Shown: positions 25,220 to 36,012, counted from the stretch's first letter. The stretch is 64,000 bases of DNA from Oscillospiraceae bacterium (GCA_021201135.1 JAJQGT010000030.1:1-64000); one strand, 5' to 3'. Program-made: numbers and translations. Notes: generated by a model from the letters alone, not told the origin.

Positions 25220-26344
25220 ATGAGCGATAAGAAAAATGTAATCGACAGCCTTATAGAAACCGGTAAGGCTTCAGGAAAGCTCTCGACACAGCAGATAACC
25301 GATGCCCTTGAGGATGCGGATTTCGATGCCGAGCAGATTGACAAGTTCTATGATGCGTGCTCCGCAAACGGTATTGAGATAATCGACGATGTCGAGATTG
25401 AGCCGGATCCGTTCTCGGAAATCGACCTTGACATGGAGCTCGAGGATCTGCCTGACGATAGCGACGTCCCGGATGTGAACGAGGATGACTATGACATCTC
25501 CCTCGCCGAAGGAATCGCAATCGACGACCCCGTCAAGATTTATCTCAAGGAGATAGGCAGAGTTCCCCTGCTCACCTCCGAGGAAGAGATTGAGCTCGCA
25601 AAGAAAATCCAGCAGGGCGACAAAGAGGCAAAGAAGCGCCTCGCCGAAGCGAACCTGAGACTCGTTGTTTCGATAGCCAAGAGATACGGCGGAAGAGGCA
25701 TGAGCTTCCTCGATCTCATTCAGGAGGGAAACCTCGGTCTTATTAAAGCTGTCGAGAAGTTCGACTATACCAAGGGCTTCAAGTTCTCTACTTATGCGAC
25801 ATGGTGGATTCGCCAGTCCATCACACGAGCTATTGCCGATCAGGCAAGAACCATCAGGATTCCCGTGCACATGGTCGAGACGATAACGAAGGTCAATAAG
25901 GCTTCGAGCACACTCCTGCACCAGAACGGCAGAGACCCGACGGCGGAGGAAATTGCCGAAGAGCTTGACATGCCGGTCGACAAGGTTCGTGAAATCATGC
26001 GGATAGCGCAGGACCCCGTTTCTCTCGAGACGCCTATCGGTGAGGAGGAGGACAGCCACCTCGGCGACTTCATCCCCGACGAAAACGCCCCCGAGCCGAC
26101 CGAAGCCGCCTCGCAGGTGCTCCTGAAAGAGCAGATTGACCAGGTACTCGGCACTCTGACCGAAAGAGAAGAAAAAGTGCTGAGGCTGAGATTCGGACTT
26201 GAGGACGGCAGAAGCAGAACCCTCGAGGAGGTCGGGCAGATGTTCAACGTCACAAGGGAGCGTATCCGCCAGATTGAGGCGAAGGCACTTAGAAAGCTCA
26301 GGCATCCGAACCGTTCCAATAAGGTCAAGGACTTCATAGATTAA
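25220..26344 (+). CDS. rpoD: Primary RNA polymerase sigma factor
   Basis: The 374-residue housekeeping sigma (SigA) has a short acidic region 1, region 1.2 ([17 protein letters not shown]), region 2 ([27 protein letters not shown], then [21 protein letters not shown]) and region 4.2 ([20 protein letters not shown]). It forms an operon with dgt and dnaG and should read the TTGACA/TATAAT promoters found across the window. ATG 25220 follows TGGAGG. Confidence 0.97.
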   Translation: MSDKKNVIDSLIETGKASGKLSTQQITDALEDADFDAEQIDKFYDACSANGIEIIDDVEIEPDPFSEIDLDMELEDLPDDSDVPDVNEDDYDISLAEGIAIDDPVKIYLKEIGRVPLLTSEEEIELAKKIQQGDKEAKKRLAEANLRLVVSIAKRYGGRGMSFLDLIQEGNLGLIKAVEKFDYTKGFKFSTYATWWIRQSITRAIADQARTIRIPVHMVETITKVNKASSTLLHQNGRDPTAEEIAEELDMPVDKVREIMRIAQDPVSLETPIGEEEDSHLGDFIPDENAPEPTEAASQVLLKEQIDQVLGTLTEREEKVLRLRFGLEDGRSRTLEEVGQMFNVTRERIRQIEAKALRKLRHPNRSNKVKDFID

Positions 26345-26353
26345 TCCGGATAT

Positions 26354-26388
26354 AAAAAAAGGCAAGCCGCAAAAGCTTGCCTTTTTGT
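26354..26388 (+). terminator. Bidirectional terminator between rpoD and the MATE gene
   Basis: GGCAAGC (26361-26367) and GCTTGCC (26375-26381) form a hairpin with A7 on the left and TTTTTGTTTT on the right, so it can stop transcripts from both converging genes. Confidence 0.85.
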
Positions 26389-26390
26389 TT

Positions 26391-27791
26391 TCAGTGCTTC
26401 GAGGGAAGAGGTCTTAAGACCATCTGGGCTTTTTCTTCGGAGAGCTTTTCAAGCTTCAAGGACTTCCAGAGCTTTGCCATGACGAACGCGGTGATTGCCA
26501 TCGCGATTACGTCGGCAAGAGGTGCCGCCCAGAATACGCCGGTGACTCCGACGAGCTGAGTTGCAACGAGCGAGAAGATTATGAGAAGCACGTCTCTCAG
26601 AGCAGAAAGCGGAGCCGCTTCCTTGGCGTGACCGATGGACTGGAGGAAGATTGCCGAGACCTTCTGCAGGCAGGTGAAGAGGATGAGCGAAAGATAGATT
26701 CTCAGGCACTGTACCGCAAATTCAAGATAGAGCTCGCTGTCGGCGCCGAACATGAGAATGAACGCCTGCGGGATTGCCTCGAAGAGAACCGTGCAGATGA
26801 TGCAGACAATCGCCGTCCACTTCATGACGAGCTTGAGAAGCTCCATGACTCGATCATACTTCTTTGCGCCATAGTTGTAGCCGACGATAGGCTGTGCACC
26901 GGCGGCGATGCCGATGGCGATGTTGAGGACTATCTGGAATAGCTTCATGATGACGACGAACGCCGAGAGCGGGATGTCAGAGCCATATTCGGACATTGCG
27001 CCGAACTTGACGAGAAGAATGTTGTTGACGACCGTTATAATCATGATGAAGAGCTGTGTAAGAAGGCTCGAGGTGCCGAGCGACATGACCTTCTTCGTGA
27101 GCCTAAAGCTCGGCTTGAAGCTTGAAAGCGAGAGCCTGAAGTTCTTGCTTCTGAAAAGATATGCGAAGCAGATTGAGAAGCTGACGAACTGACCGGTGAT
27201 TGTCGCGATAGCGGCGCCACGGATTCCCCAGAAGGAGATGCAAATCGGGTCGCCGACGATGTTGATGACGGCGCCGACAATCATAGCAAGCATCGAATAC
27301 TTCGGGCTTCCGTCTGCACGGATGATAGCCGCCAGGCAGTTCTGGAGCATGGCAAGCGGCATCATGGCATAGATGATGAAGCCGTAGGCGTGTGCCATTC
27401 CGATATTCTCCTCTGTTGCGCCGATAAGCCAGAGAAGGCTGTCACCGGCAGTGTAGCTGATGAGGATTATTATAAGTCCAGAGAGGACTGTCCACATAAT
27501 GCCGTTTCCGACATACTTATGAATGTCCTCGGTCTTGTTGCTTCCGAGGCACATCGAGAGCATTGCCGCGACGCCGTCGCCGAAGAAGAGCGACATGCCC
27601 CATCCTACGACCGTTATCGGGAAGATGATTCCGGTTGCGCCGTTTGCGACATAGCCTATCATGTTGCCGACGAAAATCTGGTCGACGATGTTATAAAGGC
27701 AGGAAATGATGAGCGAGCAGATGCAAGGGATTGCGAATTTGCGAAGAAGCGTGCCCACTTTCTCAGTTCCCAAGTAGTTGTTTTGTTCCAT
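26391..27791 (-). CDS. MATE family efflux transporter
   Basis: The 466-residue membrane protein has about twelve hydrophobic segments. MATE features include the start FAIPCICSLIISCLYNIVDQIFVG, GDGVAAMLSMCLG and PIVGYNYGAKKYDRV. It should export drugs or metabolites by cation antiport. ATG 27791 follows GAAGGAG; the longer open frame from 27815 has no ribosome site. It is monocistronic and convergent with rpoD. Confidence 0.9.
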   Translation of the reverse strand: MEQNNYLGTEKVGTLLRKFAIPCICSLIISCLYNIVDQIFVGNMIGYVANGATGIIFPITVVGWGMSLFFGDGVAAMLSMCLGSNKTEDIHKYVGNGIMWTVLSGLIIILISYTAGDSLLWLIGATEENIGMAHAYGFIIYAMMPLAMLQNCLAAIIRADGSPKYSMLAMIVGAVINIVGDPICISFWGIRGAAIATITGQFVSFSICFAYLFRSKNFRLSLSSFKPSFRLTKKVMSLGTSSLLTQLFIMIITVVNNILLVKFGAMSEYGSDIPLSAFVVIMKLFQIVLNIAIGIAAGAQPIVGYNYGAKKYDRVMELLKLVMKWTAIVCIICTVLFEAIPQAFILMFGADSELYLEFAVQCLRIYLSLILFTCLQKVSAIFLQSIGHAKEAAPLSALRDVLLIIFSLVATQLVGVTGVFWAAPLADVIAMAITAFVMAKLWKSLKLEKLSEEKAQMVLRPLPSKH

Positions 27792-27963
27792 TAGATTGAC
27801 TCCTTCAAGATACATAATTTGTCGAATATGGCGAAAATAGCCGATAAACGCACAAAAAGAAGCGCAGAACCGTCGTGATTCTACGCTTCCTTCGCTGTTC
27901 GACTTTTGGATTTTAGCACATCGGAAAAGTCAAAGTCAATCAAAAGATTTTAAACTGACGGAA

Positions 27964-28013
27964 ACCCCTCAGTCACGCTTCGCGTGACAGCTCCCCTTTC
28001 AGGGGAGCCTTTT
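27964..28013 (+). repeat. Dispersed palindromic repeat, copy 2 (AGTC type)
   Basis: CCCCTCAGTC, CACGCTTCGCGTG palindrome, then CAGCTCCCC-TTTCA-GGGGAGCC and TTTTT. The stretch 27792-28173 has no gene; it holds this copy, the opposite copy 3 and the upstream region of the MATE gene. Confidence 0.85.
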
Positions 28014-28049
28014 TCTGCCTCTTTACAAGCTTTTGATAAAACGAAAATA

Positions 28050-28100
28050 AGCCTCCCCTGAAAGGGGAGGGGGACCGTGCGAAGCACGGTGGAGGGGTTT
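28050..28100 (-). repeat. Dispersed palindromic repeat, copy 3 (CACC type, inverted)
   Basis: Opposite orientation to copy 2: GCCTCCCC-TGAAA-GGGGAGGGGGACC, the palindrome CGTGCGAAGCACG and GGTGGAGGGG. Copies 2 and 3 together form a convergent pair. Confidence 0.85.
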
Positions 28101-28173
28101 TTCACAAAAATGCCACCATCCGATTGGATGGCGGCATTTCTTTTAGGGTTTATCTATTATCGGCTAATCGGAA

Positions 28174-29889
28174 TTACTTCTTCTTTTTCTTGCCGGTGAC
28201 GACTACTACGACGACAACGACAACGATTACTACGATAACAATGATGATTCCAACTACAACTCCGGTGGAGCTTGAGCTGTCAGAGCTTGAAGATGAGCTG
28301 GTGTCAGCGGAAGTATCTTCATCCTCGACAACCTCTTCATCAGCGGTAGCCTCTGCCTGAAGTGCCTCAACGGTAGCGGTCATGGTAGCGACTCTTTCCT
28401 GAAGCTCATCAGCAGCCTCGGTAGCCTTGGGATAGTTCTCAGAAGCCTTGGTTGCACGGTTAGCAGCCTTCTTGGCATCGTCAAGAGCGTCTTCCTTCTC
28501 TTCGAGGGTAGACTCTTCGCTGTTTACGATTTCCTCAGCGGCGTCAACTCTGTCTATGTATTCCTGCAAGGAAGCCAAGACCTCTTCGTCCTCTGCATCG
28601 AGTTCAACGAGGAACGCTTCGATGTCAGCAACGGTAACGAGTTCGTAAGCATCAAAGGTGATGTCGAACGAAATGTTGGTGACGTTGGGGAGATAGTCGG
28701 TAGCAAACTGCTCAAGAGTCAAGCCGGTCTGCTCGAGAATGCCGGAGAGAAGGTCGATATCCTTGGAAGTACCGGAGGTATAGCCACTCTCCTGCTTGAT
28801 TGTGAATCTGGTTGCATCAATGGTGCCGCCGGAGATAACTACGTTGTCATAGCCGGTAGCGGTGATGGTGATGTCGGAATAGGTGAAGCTGTATCTTGCA
28901 GAATCACCGGTGTCGCCAACCTCGGCGCCATCAGGAAGCTGGAGATATCCACCGTCACCGACGGAGATAGCGAATGTCGGGTTAGATGTCCACTCAGCGG
29001 TGTTATCGGAAGAAAGATAACCTTCGAATGAATAAGCATCGTAATCCCAGGAAATTTCGAGGGTGTCACCCAGAACGCCGGTGGTGTAGGTTCCGGCAGA
29101 GTTCCAAGACCAGTTTACATGATCCTGCATGTAGCCCTGAACGTGGAACGGAACAGCCTGAACTTCCGCATAGTTGCTAGCGGTGAGTTCCATCGGAAGG
29201 TCAGCAGTCTCAACTCTGGTGTCTTCGAATTCGCCTGCGAGGGTCAAAGTCCACCAAACATCGTAATCGGTGTCACGGCTGGTTCTCTGATAAGCGTTAT
29301 CAGCGTCGTCATTGCCGAGGATGTAGCAGGTGTAATCACGGCTACCGTCGGTGCAGGCGTTGATCTGCAAGGTCATTTCGATCTGATTGTCCTTGACATC
29401 GGTGATCGGGAACTTAGCTTCTACAGCGAAACCGTTGTCGGTCTCAACTGCTACGAACTCAGCACCCTTGTCAGCCCAGTCGGAGCCGGTATCAGCAGAG
29501 ATGGAGCCGTCGTAACGGACACGGAGCTGATACTTGGAGTTGTTGTCCATCCAGAAGAACTCAACAGAGTCCTGCTCATAGGTGTTAGCTGAGCCCTGAT
29601 CAAGATTATCGTCATATACCTCAAACCAGACATAAACCCACTCAGTGTCGTTGATGATGTAAGCGCGTCCTATCGGATCGTCGAGAACCTTGCTTCCGCC
29701 GTTGCTGGAGCCCTTCTGAACGAATTCAAGAGCAGTAGCGGCGTCATAAGCCTCGTCCTTGGTACCGTCAACAGTGGCGGTTCCCTCAACAGACTCGTTT
29801 ACGATGTCTGCTGTAGCGGCGAATGAGATAGCTGTCATAGCCATGGTCATAGCCAGGACTACGCAGATAATACCAATTAGCCTCTTCAT
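28174..29889 (-). CDS. Secreted, membrane-anchored protein with a CBM9-like domain
   Basis: The 571-residue product has a signal peptide (residues 1-24, ending AISFAATA). A beta-rich domain at about 25-210 starts VDGTKDEAYDAATALEF and continues with YVWFEVYDDNLDQ and DSVEFFWMDNN, the pattern of CBM9-type carbohydrate-binding domains. A second beta domain follows, then a helical coiled region (450-560), a Ser-rich linker, a Val/Ile membrane helix and a KKKKK tail. It probably binds a polysaccharide at the cell surface. ATG 29889 follows TAGGAGG. An enzyme domain is not visible. Confidence 0.75.
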   Translation of the reverse strand: MKRLIGIICVVLAMTMAMTAISFAATADIVNESVEGTATVDGTKDEAYDAATALEFVQKGSSNGGSKVLDDPIGRAYIINDTEWVYVWFEVYDDNLDQGSANTYEQDSVEFFWMDNNSKYQLRVRYDGSISADTGSDWADKGAEFVAVETDNGFAVEAKFPITDVKDNQIEMTLQINACTDGSRDYTCYILGNDDADNAYQRTSRDTDYDVWWTLTLAGEFEDTRVETADLPMELTASNYAEVQAVPFHVQGYMQDHVNWSWNSAGTYTTGVLGDTLEISWDYDAYSFEGYLSSDNTAEWTSNPTFAISVGDGGYLQLPDGAEVGDTGDSARYSFTYSDITITATGYDNVVISGGTIDATRFTIKQESGYTSGTSKDIDLLSGILEQTGLTLEQFATDYLPNVTNISFDITFDAYELVTVADIEAFLVELDAEDEEVLASLQEYIDRVDAAEEIVNSEESTLEEKEDALDDAKKAANRATKASENYPKATEAADELQERVATMTATVEALQAEATADEEVVEDEDTSADTSSSSSSDSSSSTGVVVGIIIVIVVIVVVVVVVVVTGKKKKK

Positions 29890-30052
29890 TATTATAATAC
29901 CTCCTAAAAGTATTTGGCGAGATTTATTATAACACAAATTGTCCTCGGTTTCTATTGACAACTTGCACAAATAAAAAACCGTTTTTTGTGCATGTTGCAC
30001 AACACTCGATTTTGTATACATTATCATTGGGATTGTCGTATTTTATCAGAAA

Positions 30053-30092
30053 AGAAATCCGCCGTCCCCTTTTGATAGAGAACGGCGGATTC
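30053..30092 (-). terminator. Terminator of the groESL operon
   Basis: AATCCGCCGT (30056-30065) and ACGGCGGATT (30082-30091) form a 10-bp stem; on the minus strand it is followed by TCTTTTCT. Confidence 0.75.
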
Positions 30093-30126
30093 TATATATG
30101 GCGGTTTACTTGCTACCTGATATCTA

Positions 30127-31794
<1,668 letters not shown>

Positions 31795-32079
31795 TTACTC
31801 TACTACTGCGAGAATATCGCCCATGCTTACTATAGTATACTCTTCTCCGTCAACCTTGACTTCGGTTCCAGAATACTTGGAAAGAAGAACCTTGTCACCA
31901 ACAGAAACCTTCATAGCGGTTTCCTTGCCGTCTCTCGGGGAGCCGTCTCCTACTGCTACAACCTCAGCTACCTGAGGCTTTTCTTTTGCTGATGCTGTGA
32001 GGATGATTCCGCCCTTTGTGGTTTCCTCGGCTTCGGTCATCTTGACAACAACACGATCAAATAACGGTTTTAATGTCAT
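31795..32079 (-). CDS. groES: Co-chaperonin GroES
   Basis: The 94-residue lid protein reads LKPLFDRVVVKMTEAEETTKGG, with the mobile loop, and GDKVLLSKYSGTEVKVDGEEY. It caps GroEL. ATG 32079 follows AAGGAGG. It is the first gene of the groESL operon, preceded by promoter and CIRCE. Confidence 0.97.
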   Translation of the reverse strand: MTLKPLFDRVVVKMTEAEETTKGGIILTASAKEKPQVAEVVAVGDGSPRDGKETAMKVSVGDKVLLSKYSGTEVKVDGEEYTIVSMGDILAVVE

Positions 32080-32121
32080 GAATGTTTCCTCCTTTATGGA
32101 TTATAATATAAAATCTTGATT

Positions 32122-32148
32122 TTGGCACTCTTCGTTCCCGAGTGCTAA
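32122..32148 (-). promoter_or_regulatory. CIRCE operator of groESL
   Basis: TTGGCACTC, nine bases, GAGTGCTAA: the HrcA-binding CIRCE inverted repeat with one mismatch in the left arm. It lies just downstream of the promoter at 32153-32180, so HrcA binding would block groESL transcription until heat shock. Confidence 0.93.
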
Positions 32149-32152
32149 ATCT

Positions 32153-32180
32153 ATTGTACCACGCCCTGCGGAAAAATCAA
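32153..32180 (-). promoter_or_regulatory. Promoter of groESL
   Basis: TTGATT (32175-32180) and TACAAT (32153-32158) are 16 bases apart on the minus strand, just before the CIRCE element. Confidence 0.65.
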
Positions 32181-32221
32181 GCGATATTTGTCACGAAACT
32201 TGATTTTCGGCGGTTTGCATA

Positions 32222-32340
32222 ATAAGTCGGGCTCGATTCCGATTAAAAATTCCCAACTTGCACCATCAAAATCGGAAATAACGTTTAAATTCCGACCAAG
32301 GCGTTAAAACTCTGTCTGTGAGCCCGATTTTAGTTTTTAT
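32222..32340 (+). ncRNA. Candidate structured RNA with an intrinsic terminator
   Basis: Between groES and the response regulator (gap 32080-32447), TCGGGCTC (32227-32234) pairs with GAGCCCGA (32320-32327), closing a region that contains TTCCGATT/AATCGGAA (32237-32244 and 32270-32277) and a third partial stem. TTTTAGTTTTTATT follows the outer stem, like a terminator on the plus strand, but no gene lies upstream on that strand. No clear promoter was found, so a small RNA is only a suggestion. Confidence 0.35.
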
Positions 32341-32372
32341 TAATCTTTTGGCAACAAAAATCGCAGAAACTC

Positions 32373-32401
32373 TTGAAAAAGAGCGAATTATAGTCTATAA
32401 T
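32373..32401 (+). promoter_or_regulatory. Promoter of the response-regulator operon
   Basis: TTGAAA (32373-32378) and TATAAT (32396-32401), 17 bases apart, about 47 bases before the GTG start at 32448. Confidence 0.65.
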
Positions 32402-32447
32402 ATAGGATAGATATTTATGGGATTGCTTCCGAAGGGAGTTGGTATTT

Positions 32448-33173
32448 GTGAGCGGAAGAGTTCTTATAATAGACAGTGACAGAAATATTTGCGAGCTGAT
32501 TCGCCTCAGCCTCGAAAAAGAGGGCTACAGCGTGATGATTGCCCTTGACGGCGAAGAGGGGCTTGTGCAGTTCTCCGCTCTCAAGCCGGACCTCGTGCTC
32601 CTCGAAGTGGCGCTCCCCTCGGTCGACGGCTGGCAGGTCTGCCGGGAAATAAGAAAGAAATCCGACATACCTATTATATTTATAACCTCAAAATCGGAGA
32701 TATTCGATAAAGTACTTGGGCTCGAGCTCGGAGCAGACGACTACATCGTAAAGCCGTTCGACACAAGAGAAGTGGCGGCTCGGGTCAAGGCAGTGCTCAG
32801 AAGATACGGTCTTTCGAAGCCGAGCACTCAATCGAAAGAGATTCACTATGAGGGCTTGGACATCGACATGAACCGCTACGAGCTCAAGGTCAAAGGCGAG
32901 ATTATCCCCACTCCCCCGAAGGAGCTCGAACTGCTGTATTATATGGCGTCGCACCCGAACACGGTGTTCAACCGCGACCAGTTACTCGACGAGGTCTGGG
33001 GGTACGACTATTACGGAAGCTCACGGACGATTGACGTCCACATCAAGAGGCTCCGCAAGAAGATTGACGGAGTATCAGCACATTGGAAGCTTACGACGGT
33101 ATGGAGCGTCGGATACAAGTTCGAGCTTGACAGCGCGGACGCCGGTAAAGAACAGGAAAGGAAAAAGCCATGA
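32448..33173 (+). CDS. OmpR-family response regulator with a degenerate receiver
   Basis: The 241-residue protein has an N-terminal receiver and a C-terminal winged helix ([52 protein letters not shown]). The receiver lacks two key residues: the phosphoacceptor position 53 is Glu (LVLLEVALP instead of LLDVMLP) and the second acidic-pocket residue is Ser10 (IIDSD). Thr80 and Lys102 remain. It therefore probably works without phosphorylation, or as if always phosphorylated. No histidine kinase is next to it. GTG 32448 follows GAAGGGAG; a TTG at 32439 overlaps that site. It overlaps the next gene by 4 bases. Confidence 0.85.
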   Translation: MSGRVLIIDSDRNICELIRLSLEKEGYSVMIALDGEEGLVQFSALKPDLVLLEVALPSVDGWQVCREIRKKSDIPIIFITSKSEIFDKVLGLELGADDYIVKPFDTREVAARVKAVLRRYGLSKPSTQSKEIHYEGLDIDMNRYELKVKGEIIPTPPKELELLYYMASHPNTVFNRDQLLDEVWGYDYYGSSRTIDVHIKRLRKKIDGVSAHWKLTTVWSVGYKFELDSADAGKEQERKKP

Positions 33174-34072
33174 TAGATTTCTTTGACGAAGATTTCCCGT
33201 TGACAAAAAAGCAGGAAGAGCTTGCTAAAAAATTAGAGGAAGAAAAGAAGACCAAAGAAGCAGAAGCTGAAGCCGCCAAGGAAGAGCCGGCTGTCGAAGA
33301 GCAACCTGTTGAAGAGCCCGTTGCAGAAGAGCCTGTTCCCGAGCCGGAAGTTGTTTCCGAACCTGAGCCTGTTGCAGAGCTTGAGCCCGAGGCTGAAGAC
33401 GCTACTGAGCCTATGCAAGAGCCGGAACCCGAGCCGATTGTCGAAGAAGCTCCCGAAGAGATTCCCGAGCCGGGAGCTCCTGCCGAACCCGAGGTTGAAC
33501 CGGAAACCGAGCCGGAGCCTGCTCCCGTGGAATATGTTCCCGATGTGAACATCTCATTCTCGGATGAGAGCATCGACGATATCAGTCTCGACGACGAGAC
33601 CGTCGCTGAGCCTGCCGAGCCGGAAGAGCCCGAGACCGTAGAAATCGAAGAGGCTCCCGAAGAAGCTCCCGCAGAGGATGCCGGTGCAGACAATTCCCTT
33701 CACGAAGAGCTCCAGAGACTTCTTGAAAAGCTTGACAGCATGGAAAAGACCGTCGATTCTCTCGAACAGGCAAGAGCCGAGCAGGTTAAAGCCGCCGAAG
33801 CAAGCGAGCCCGAGAATGAAGAGTCGGATTTCAACTATGAATATGACGACAGATATTTCGCTGAGGAGGAGACTCCGGCATATAAATATCCCGAGTTATA
33901 CAAGAAGCCCCAGAAAACCACAGTCAAAAAGACCGCCGTCAAGACCGCCAAGAAGCAAAAAAAGAACGATCACACCATCAGTGTCAATACCCGTACCCTT
34001 CTGCAGGTCGGCGCTATCGTTGCGGCTACCGCCGCGGCTGTAAAGCTGCTTGACAGGAAGGACGACGATTAA
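33170..34072 (+). CDS. Glu/Pro-rich acidic protein with a C-terminal membrane helix
   Basis: This 300-residue protein is dominated by low-complexity Glu-Pro-Ala-Val repeats (about residues 25-180; units such as [15 protein letters not shown]). A short coiled coil ([23 protein letters not shown]) follows, then a Lys-rich stretch and a final hydrophobic helix ([18 protein letters not shown]). It begins at ATGA overlapping the response-regulator stop, so it is co-expressed with it. No function is recognised; the fold suggests a tail-anchored scaffold. Confidence 0.7.
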   Translation: MIDFFDEDFPLTKKQEELAKKLEEEKKTKEAEAEAAKEEPAVEEQPVEEPVAEEPVPEPEVVSEPEPVAELEPEAEDATEPMQEPEPEPIVEEAPEEIPEPGAPAEPEVEPETEPEPAPVEYVPDVNISFSDESIDDISLDDETVAEPAEPEEPETVEIEEAPEEAPAEDAGADNSLHEELQRLLEKLDSMEKTVDSLEQARAEQVKAAEASEPENEESDFNYEYDDRYFAEEETPAYKYPELYKKPQKTTVKKTAVKTAKKQKKNDHTISVNTRTLLQVGAIVAATAAAVKLLDRKDDD

Positions 34073-34098
34073 GCGATTTTCGGAAAGGCAATACACCT

Positions 34099-35460
34099 AT
34101 GAACGAATTTACCCCAGAGAATGAAATAAAGAATGAAACCATAGAATCACCCGAGATTACCCCGACAGAAGAACCACTTCCAAAAGAAATTCCCATGAAG
34201 AAAAAGAAGGTCCGAGAGGAGCAGTCGGTCGAGGATGAGCTGAGGGAGCTCGCCTATGACGAGGTTGCGAATCTCGACTATCTCCCGAAGCCGATAGGAA
34301 CCGTCAGACGGAGCAGTCACACCTTCCTCAAGTGCTTTATATTCTTCCTGATACTGTTTGTAGTGCTGTTCTTCGTGACGGCGCACGCCGTCTTCGGCTC
34401 CGGCTGGATTAAGAACATGATTAACGGCACAGGAAACTTCCAGACGTTCACGATTCCGACGGTTCAGCATGAAGAGCTCGAGGAAAAATATTATCAGGAC
34501 GACGGAAGATACACCGTCGAGGGCGTCGCGCAGACCTGCTTGCCCTCTATCGTCACCATCGAGGCATACACCGGAAACACCATCTTTGCGTCTTATTCGC
34601 AGGGCTCCGGCATCATCATGACCTCCGACGGCTACATCATCACAAACGCTCACGTCATCGAGGACGCCGACCTGTCAATCGTCGTTCGGCTCTATGACGG
34701 CTCGGAATATAACGCCACCGTTGTCGGAAGCGATTCGAGAACGGACCTGGCGGTTCTCAAGATAAACGCCACCGACCTGACTCCCGCTCAGTTCGGAGAT
34801 TCCGACCAGCTCGAGCTCGGAGAGCAGGTTGTCACGCTCGGCTCCCCCGCCGGTCTTGAATCAACCGTCACGACGGGCATCGTTTCGGGCTTGAACCGCA
34901 TGATAAGCGTCGAGTCGGACAACATCAGCATGGAGTGCATCCAGATTGATGCCGCCATCAATCCCGGCAACTCTGGCGGCGCGCTTGTCAACATGTGGGG
35001 ACAGGTCGTTGGCATCACCTCATCGAAGCTTGAGGCTGTCGAATACGACAACATCGGCTTTGCAATCTCGATTAACGCTGCAATTCCGATTCTGGAAGAG
35101 CTCATCGAAAACGGCGGAATCCTCGGGCGTCCCAAGGTCGGCATCAGCTTCTACGCAATTTCCGACACCATGGCGGACATATATGGTCTCCCCGCCGGTC
35201 TCTATATTGCCGAAATCGACGAAACCTGTGACATCTCTAACACCGACCTGCAAGTCGACGACGTCATCACAGAAATGAACGGCATCAAGGTTACATCTGC
35301 GGACGATGTCTATGCGATAATCTTCGAGCTGAGCCCCGGCGACGAAGTAACCGCCACATGCCTCCGCATGGACGACGACGGCAACTGGACTGAGTTTGAG
35401 ATAACCTTCAAGCTTGAAGAGGACACGACAAGCTCGATTCAGGAGACGACTACAGAATAA
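34099..35460 (+). CDS. htrA: HtrA/DegP-type membrane serine protease
   Basis: The 453-residue protein has a cytosolic tail (1-75), one membrane helix (about 76-100, FLKCFIFFLILFVVLFFVTAH), a trypsin-like domain and a C-terminal PDZ domain. The triad is visible: His in ITNAHVIED, Asp in RTDLAVLK and Ser in NPGNSGGALV. It degrades misfolded envelope proteins. It is 26 bases after the acidic protein, so response regulator, acidic protein and HtrA probably form one envelope-stress operon. Confidence 0.93.
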   Translation: MNEFTPENEIKNETIESPEITPTEEPLPKEIPMKKKKVREEQSVEDELRELAYDEVANLDYLPKPIGTVRRSSHTFLKCFIFFLILFVVLFFVTAHAVFGSGWIKNMINGTGNFQTFTIPTVQHEELEEKYYQDDGRYTVEGVAQTCLPSIVTIEAYTGNTIFASYSQGSGIIMTSDGYIITNAHVIEDADLSIVVRLYDGSEYNATVVGSDSRTDLAVLKINATDLTPAQFGDSDQLELGEQVVTLGSPAGLESTVTTGIVSGLNRMISVESDNISMECIQIDAAINPGNSGGALVNMWGQVVGITSSKLEAVEYDNIGFAISINAAIPILEELIENGGILGRPKVGISFYAISDTMADIYGLPAGLYIAEIDETCDISNTDLQVDDVITEMNGIKVTSADDVYAIIFELSPGDEVTATCLRMDDDGNWTEFEITFKLEEDTTSSIQETTTE

Positions 35461-35506
35461 CCCCTCAGTCACGCTTCGCGTGCCAGCTCCCCTTGACAGG
35501 GGAGCC
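35461..35506 (+). repeat. Dispersed palindromic repeat, copy 4 (AGTC type)
   Basis: Begins immediately after the htrA stop: CCCCTCAGTC, CACGCTTCGCGTG, CAGCTCCCC-TTGACA-GGGGAGCC. Confidence 0.85.
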
Positions 35507-35541
35507 ATATATGAAGTTTTCCATCTAAATAAAAATAGCTG

Positions 35542-35570
35542 TTGACAAATCAACAGCGGTGGGGTATAAT
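35542..35570 (+). promoter_or_regulatory. Antisense (antitoxin) RNA promoter, toxin locus D
   Basis: TTGACA (35542-35547), 17 bases, TATAAT (35565-35570). It faces the toxin gene on the minus strand. The surrounding GCTGTTGACAAA...CAACAGCGGTGGG is nearly identical to the antisense promoter of locus A. Confidence 0.75.
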
Positions 35571-35576
35571 TAAGAC

Positions 35577-35705
35577 AAGAAAGCGGAACTGCGGTAACAG
35601 TTCTGGCTTGACCTCATATGTGTGGGTTTGCAGACCCAACACTAAATTTGGAAATCAGCCGTCCTTATTACTTCAGATTCGGGCGGTTATTTCTTTTTAT
35701 TCCCG
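35577..35705 (+). ncRNA. Putative antisense antitoxin RNA, locus D
   Basis: Predicted from the consensus promoter at 35542-35570 to a hairpin (GCCGTCC 35659-35665 with GGGCGGT 35681-35687) followed by a TATTTCTTTTTATT tract. It overlaps the 3' end and terminator region of the toxin gene coded on the other strand. Confidence 0.6.
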
Positions 35706-35779
35706 ATGGTTAAATCGAGAATACCAAAGACAATGACCGCTATCAGATTAAGTAGTGCGAGCACTTCTAAAATCGTCAT
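35687..35779 (-). CDS. 30-residue hydrophobic toxin-like peptide, locus D
   Basis: The peptide starts MTILEVLALLNLIAVIV and ends IGNKKK: one membrane helix and a lysine tail, the form of type I toxins of the holin-like/TxpA-BsrG group in Firmicutes. The ATG at 35779 follows GAGGAGGTGACTTGC, an excellent ribosome site. Its own consensus promoter (35842-35870) and a convergent antisense promoter frame it. Toxicity is inferred from architecture, not shown. Confidence 0.75.
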   Translation of the reverse strand: MTILEVLALLNLIAVIVFGILDLTIGNKKK

Positions 35780-35841
35780 GCAAGTCACCTCCTCAGTTTA
35801 TCGAAGGTCAAACCGCTTTATACACTTTCTTGTCGAGAACA

Positions 35842-35870
35842 ATTATAACACATAAACCGACTGCTGTCAA
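35842..35870 (-). promoter_or_regulatory. Toxin mRNA promoter, locus D
   Basis: On the minus strand TTGACA (35865-35870) and TATAAT (35842-35847) at 17 bases. The mRNA 5' region contains GACAAGAAAG (35825-35834), complementary to the mRNA 3' end at 35574-35583. The stretch 35780-36114 otherwise holds only the two divergent toxin promoters. Confidence 0.75.
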
Positions 35871-36012
35871 CAAAGTAAATCATATGCAATCTGCATAAAT
35901 AAAAATCACCTATCTCAGAATAGGTGATTTCTGTATGTGGATTCTCAGCGTTAGAGAAATACAATCTTATCGGAAAGCTTCCTTGTATACAATTTAAAAT
36001 CGAACAAATTTG

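Noticed and set aside
27964-28100. Convergent repeat pair read as ends of an insertion sequence
   Set aside because: Only about 36 bases lie between the copies and there is no transposase; the pair 42379/42460 shows the same spacing without any gene, so these are two repeat copies, not a transposon.
28174-28260. Low-complexity Val/Ile and Lys run at the end of the CBM9-like protein as a sequence artefact
   Set aside because: A hydrophobic helix followed by lysines is a normal membrane anchor, and the codons used vary.
33091-33693. Serine/glycine-rich 200-residue frame opposite the Glu/Pro protein
   Set aside because: It is the direct complement of the repeat region; the low-complexity Ser/Gly pattern follows from the Glu/Pro codons.
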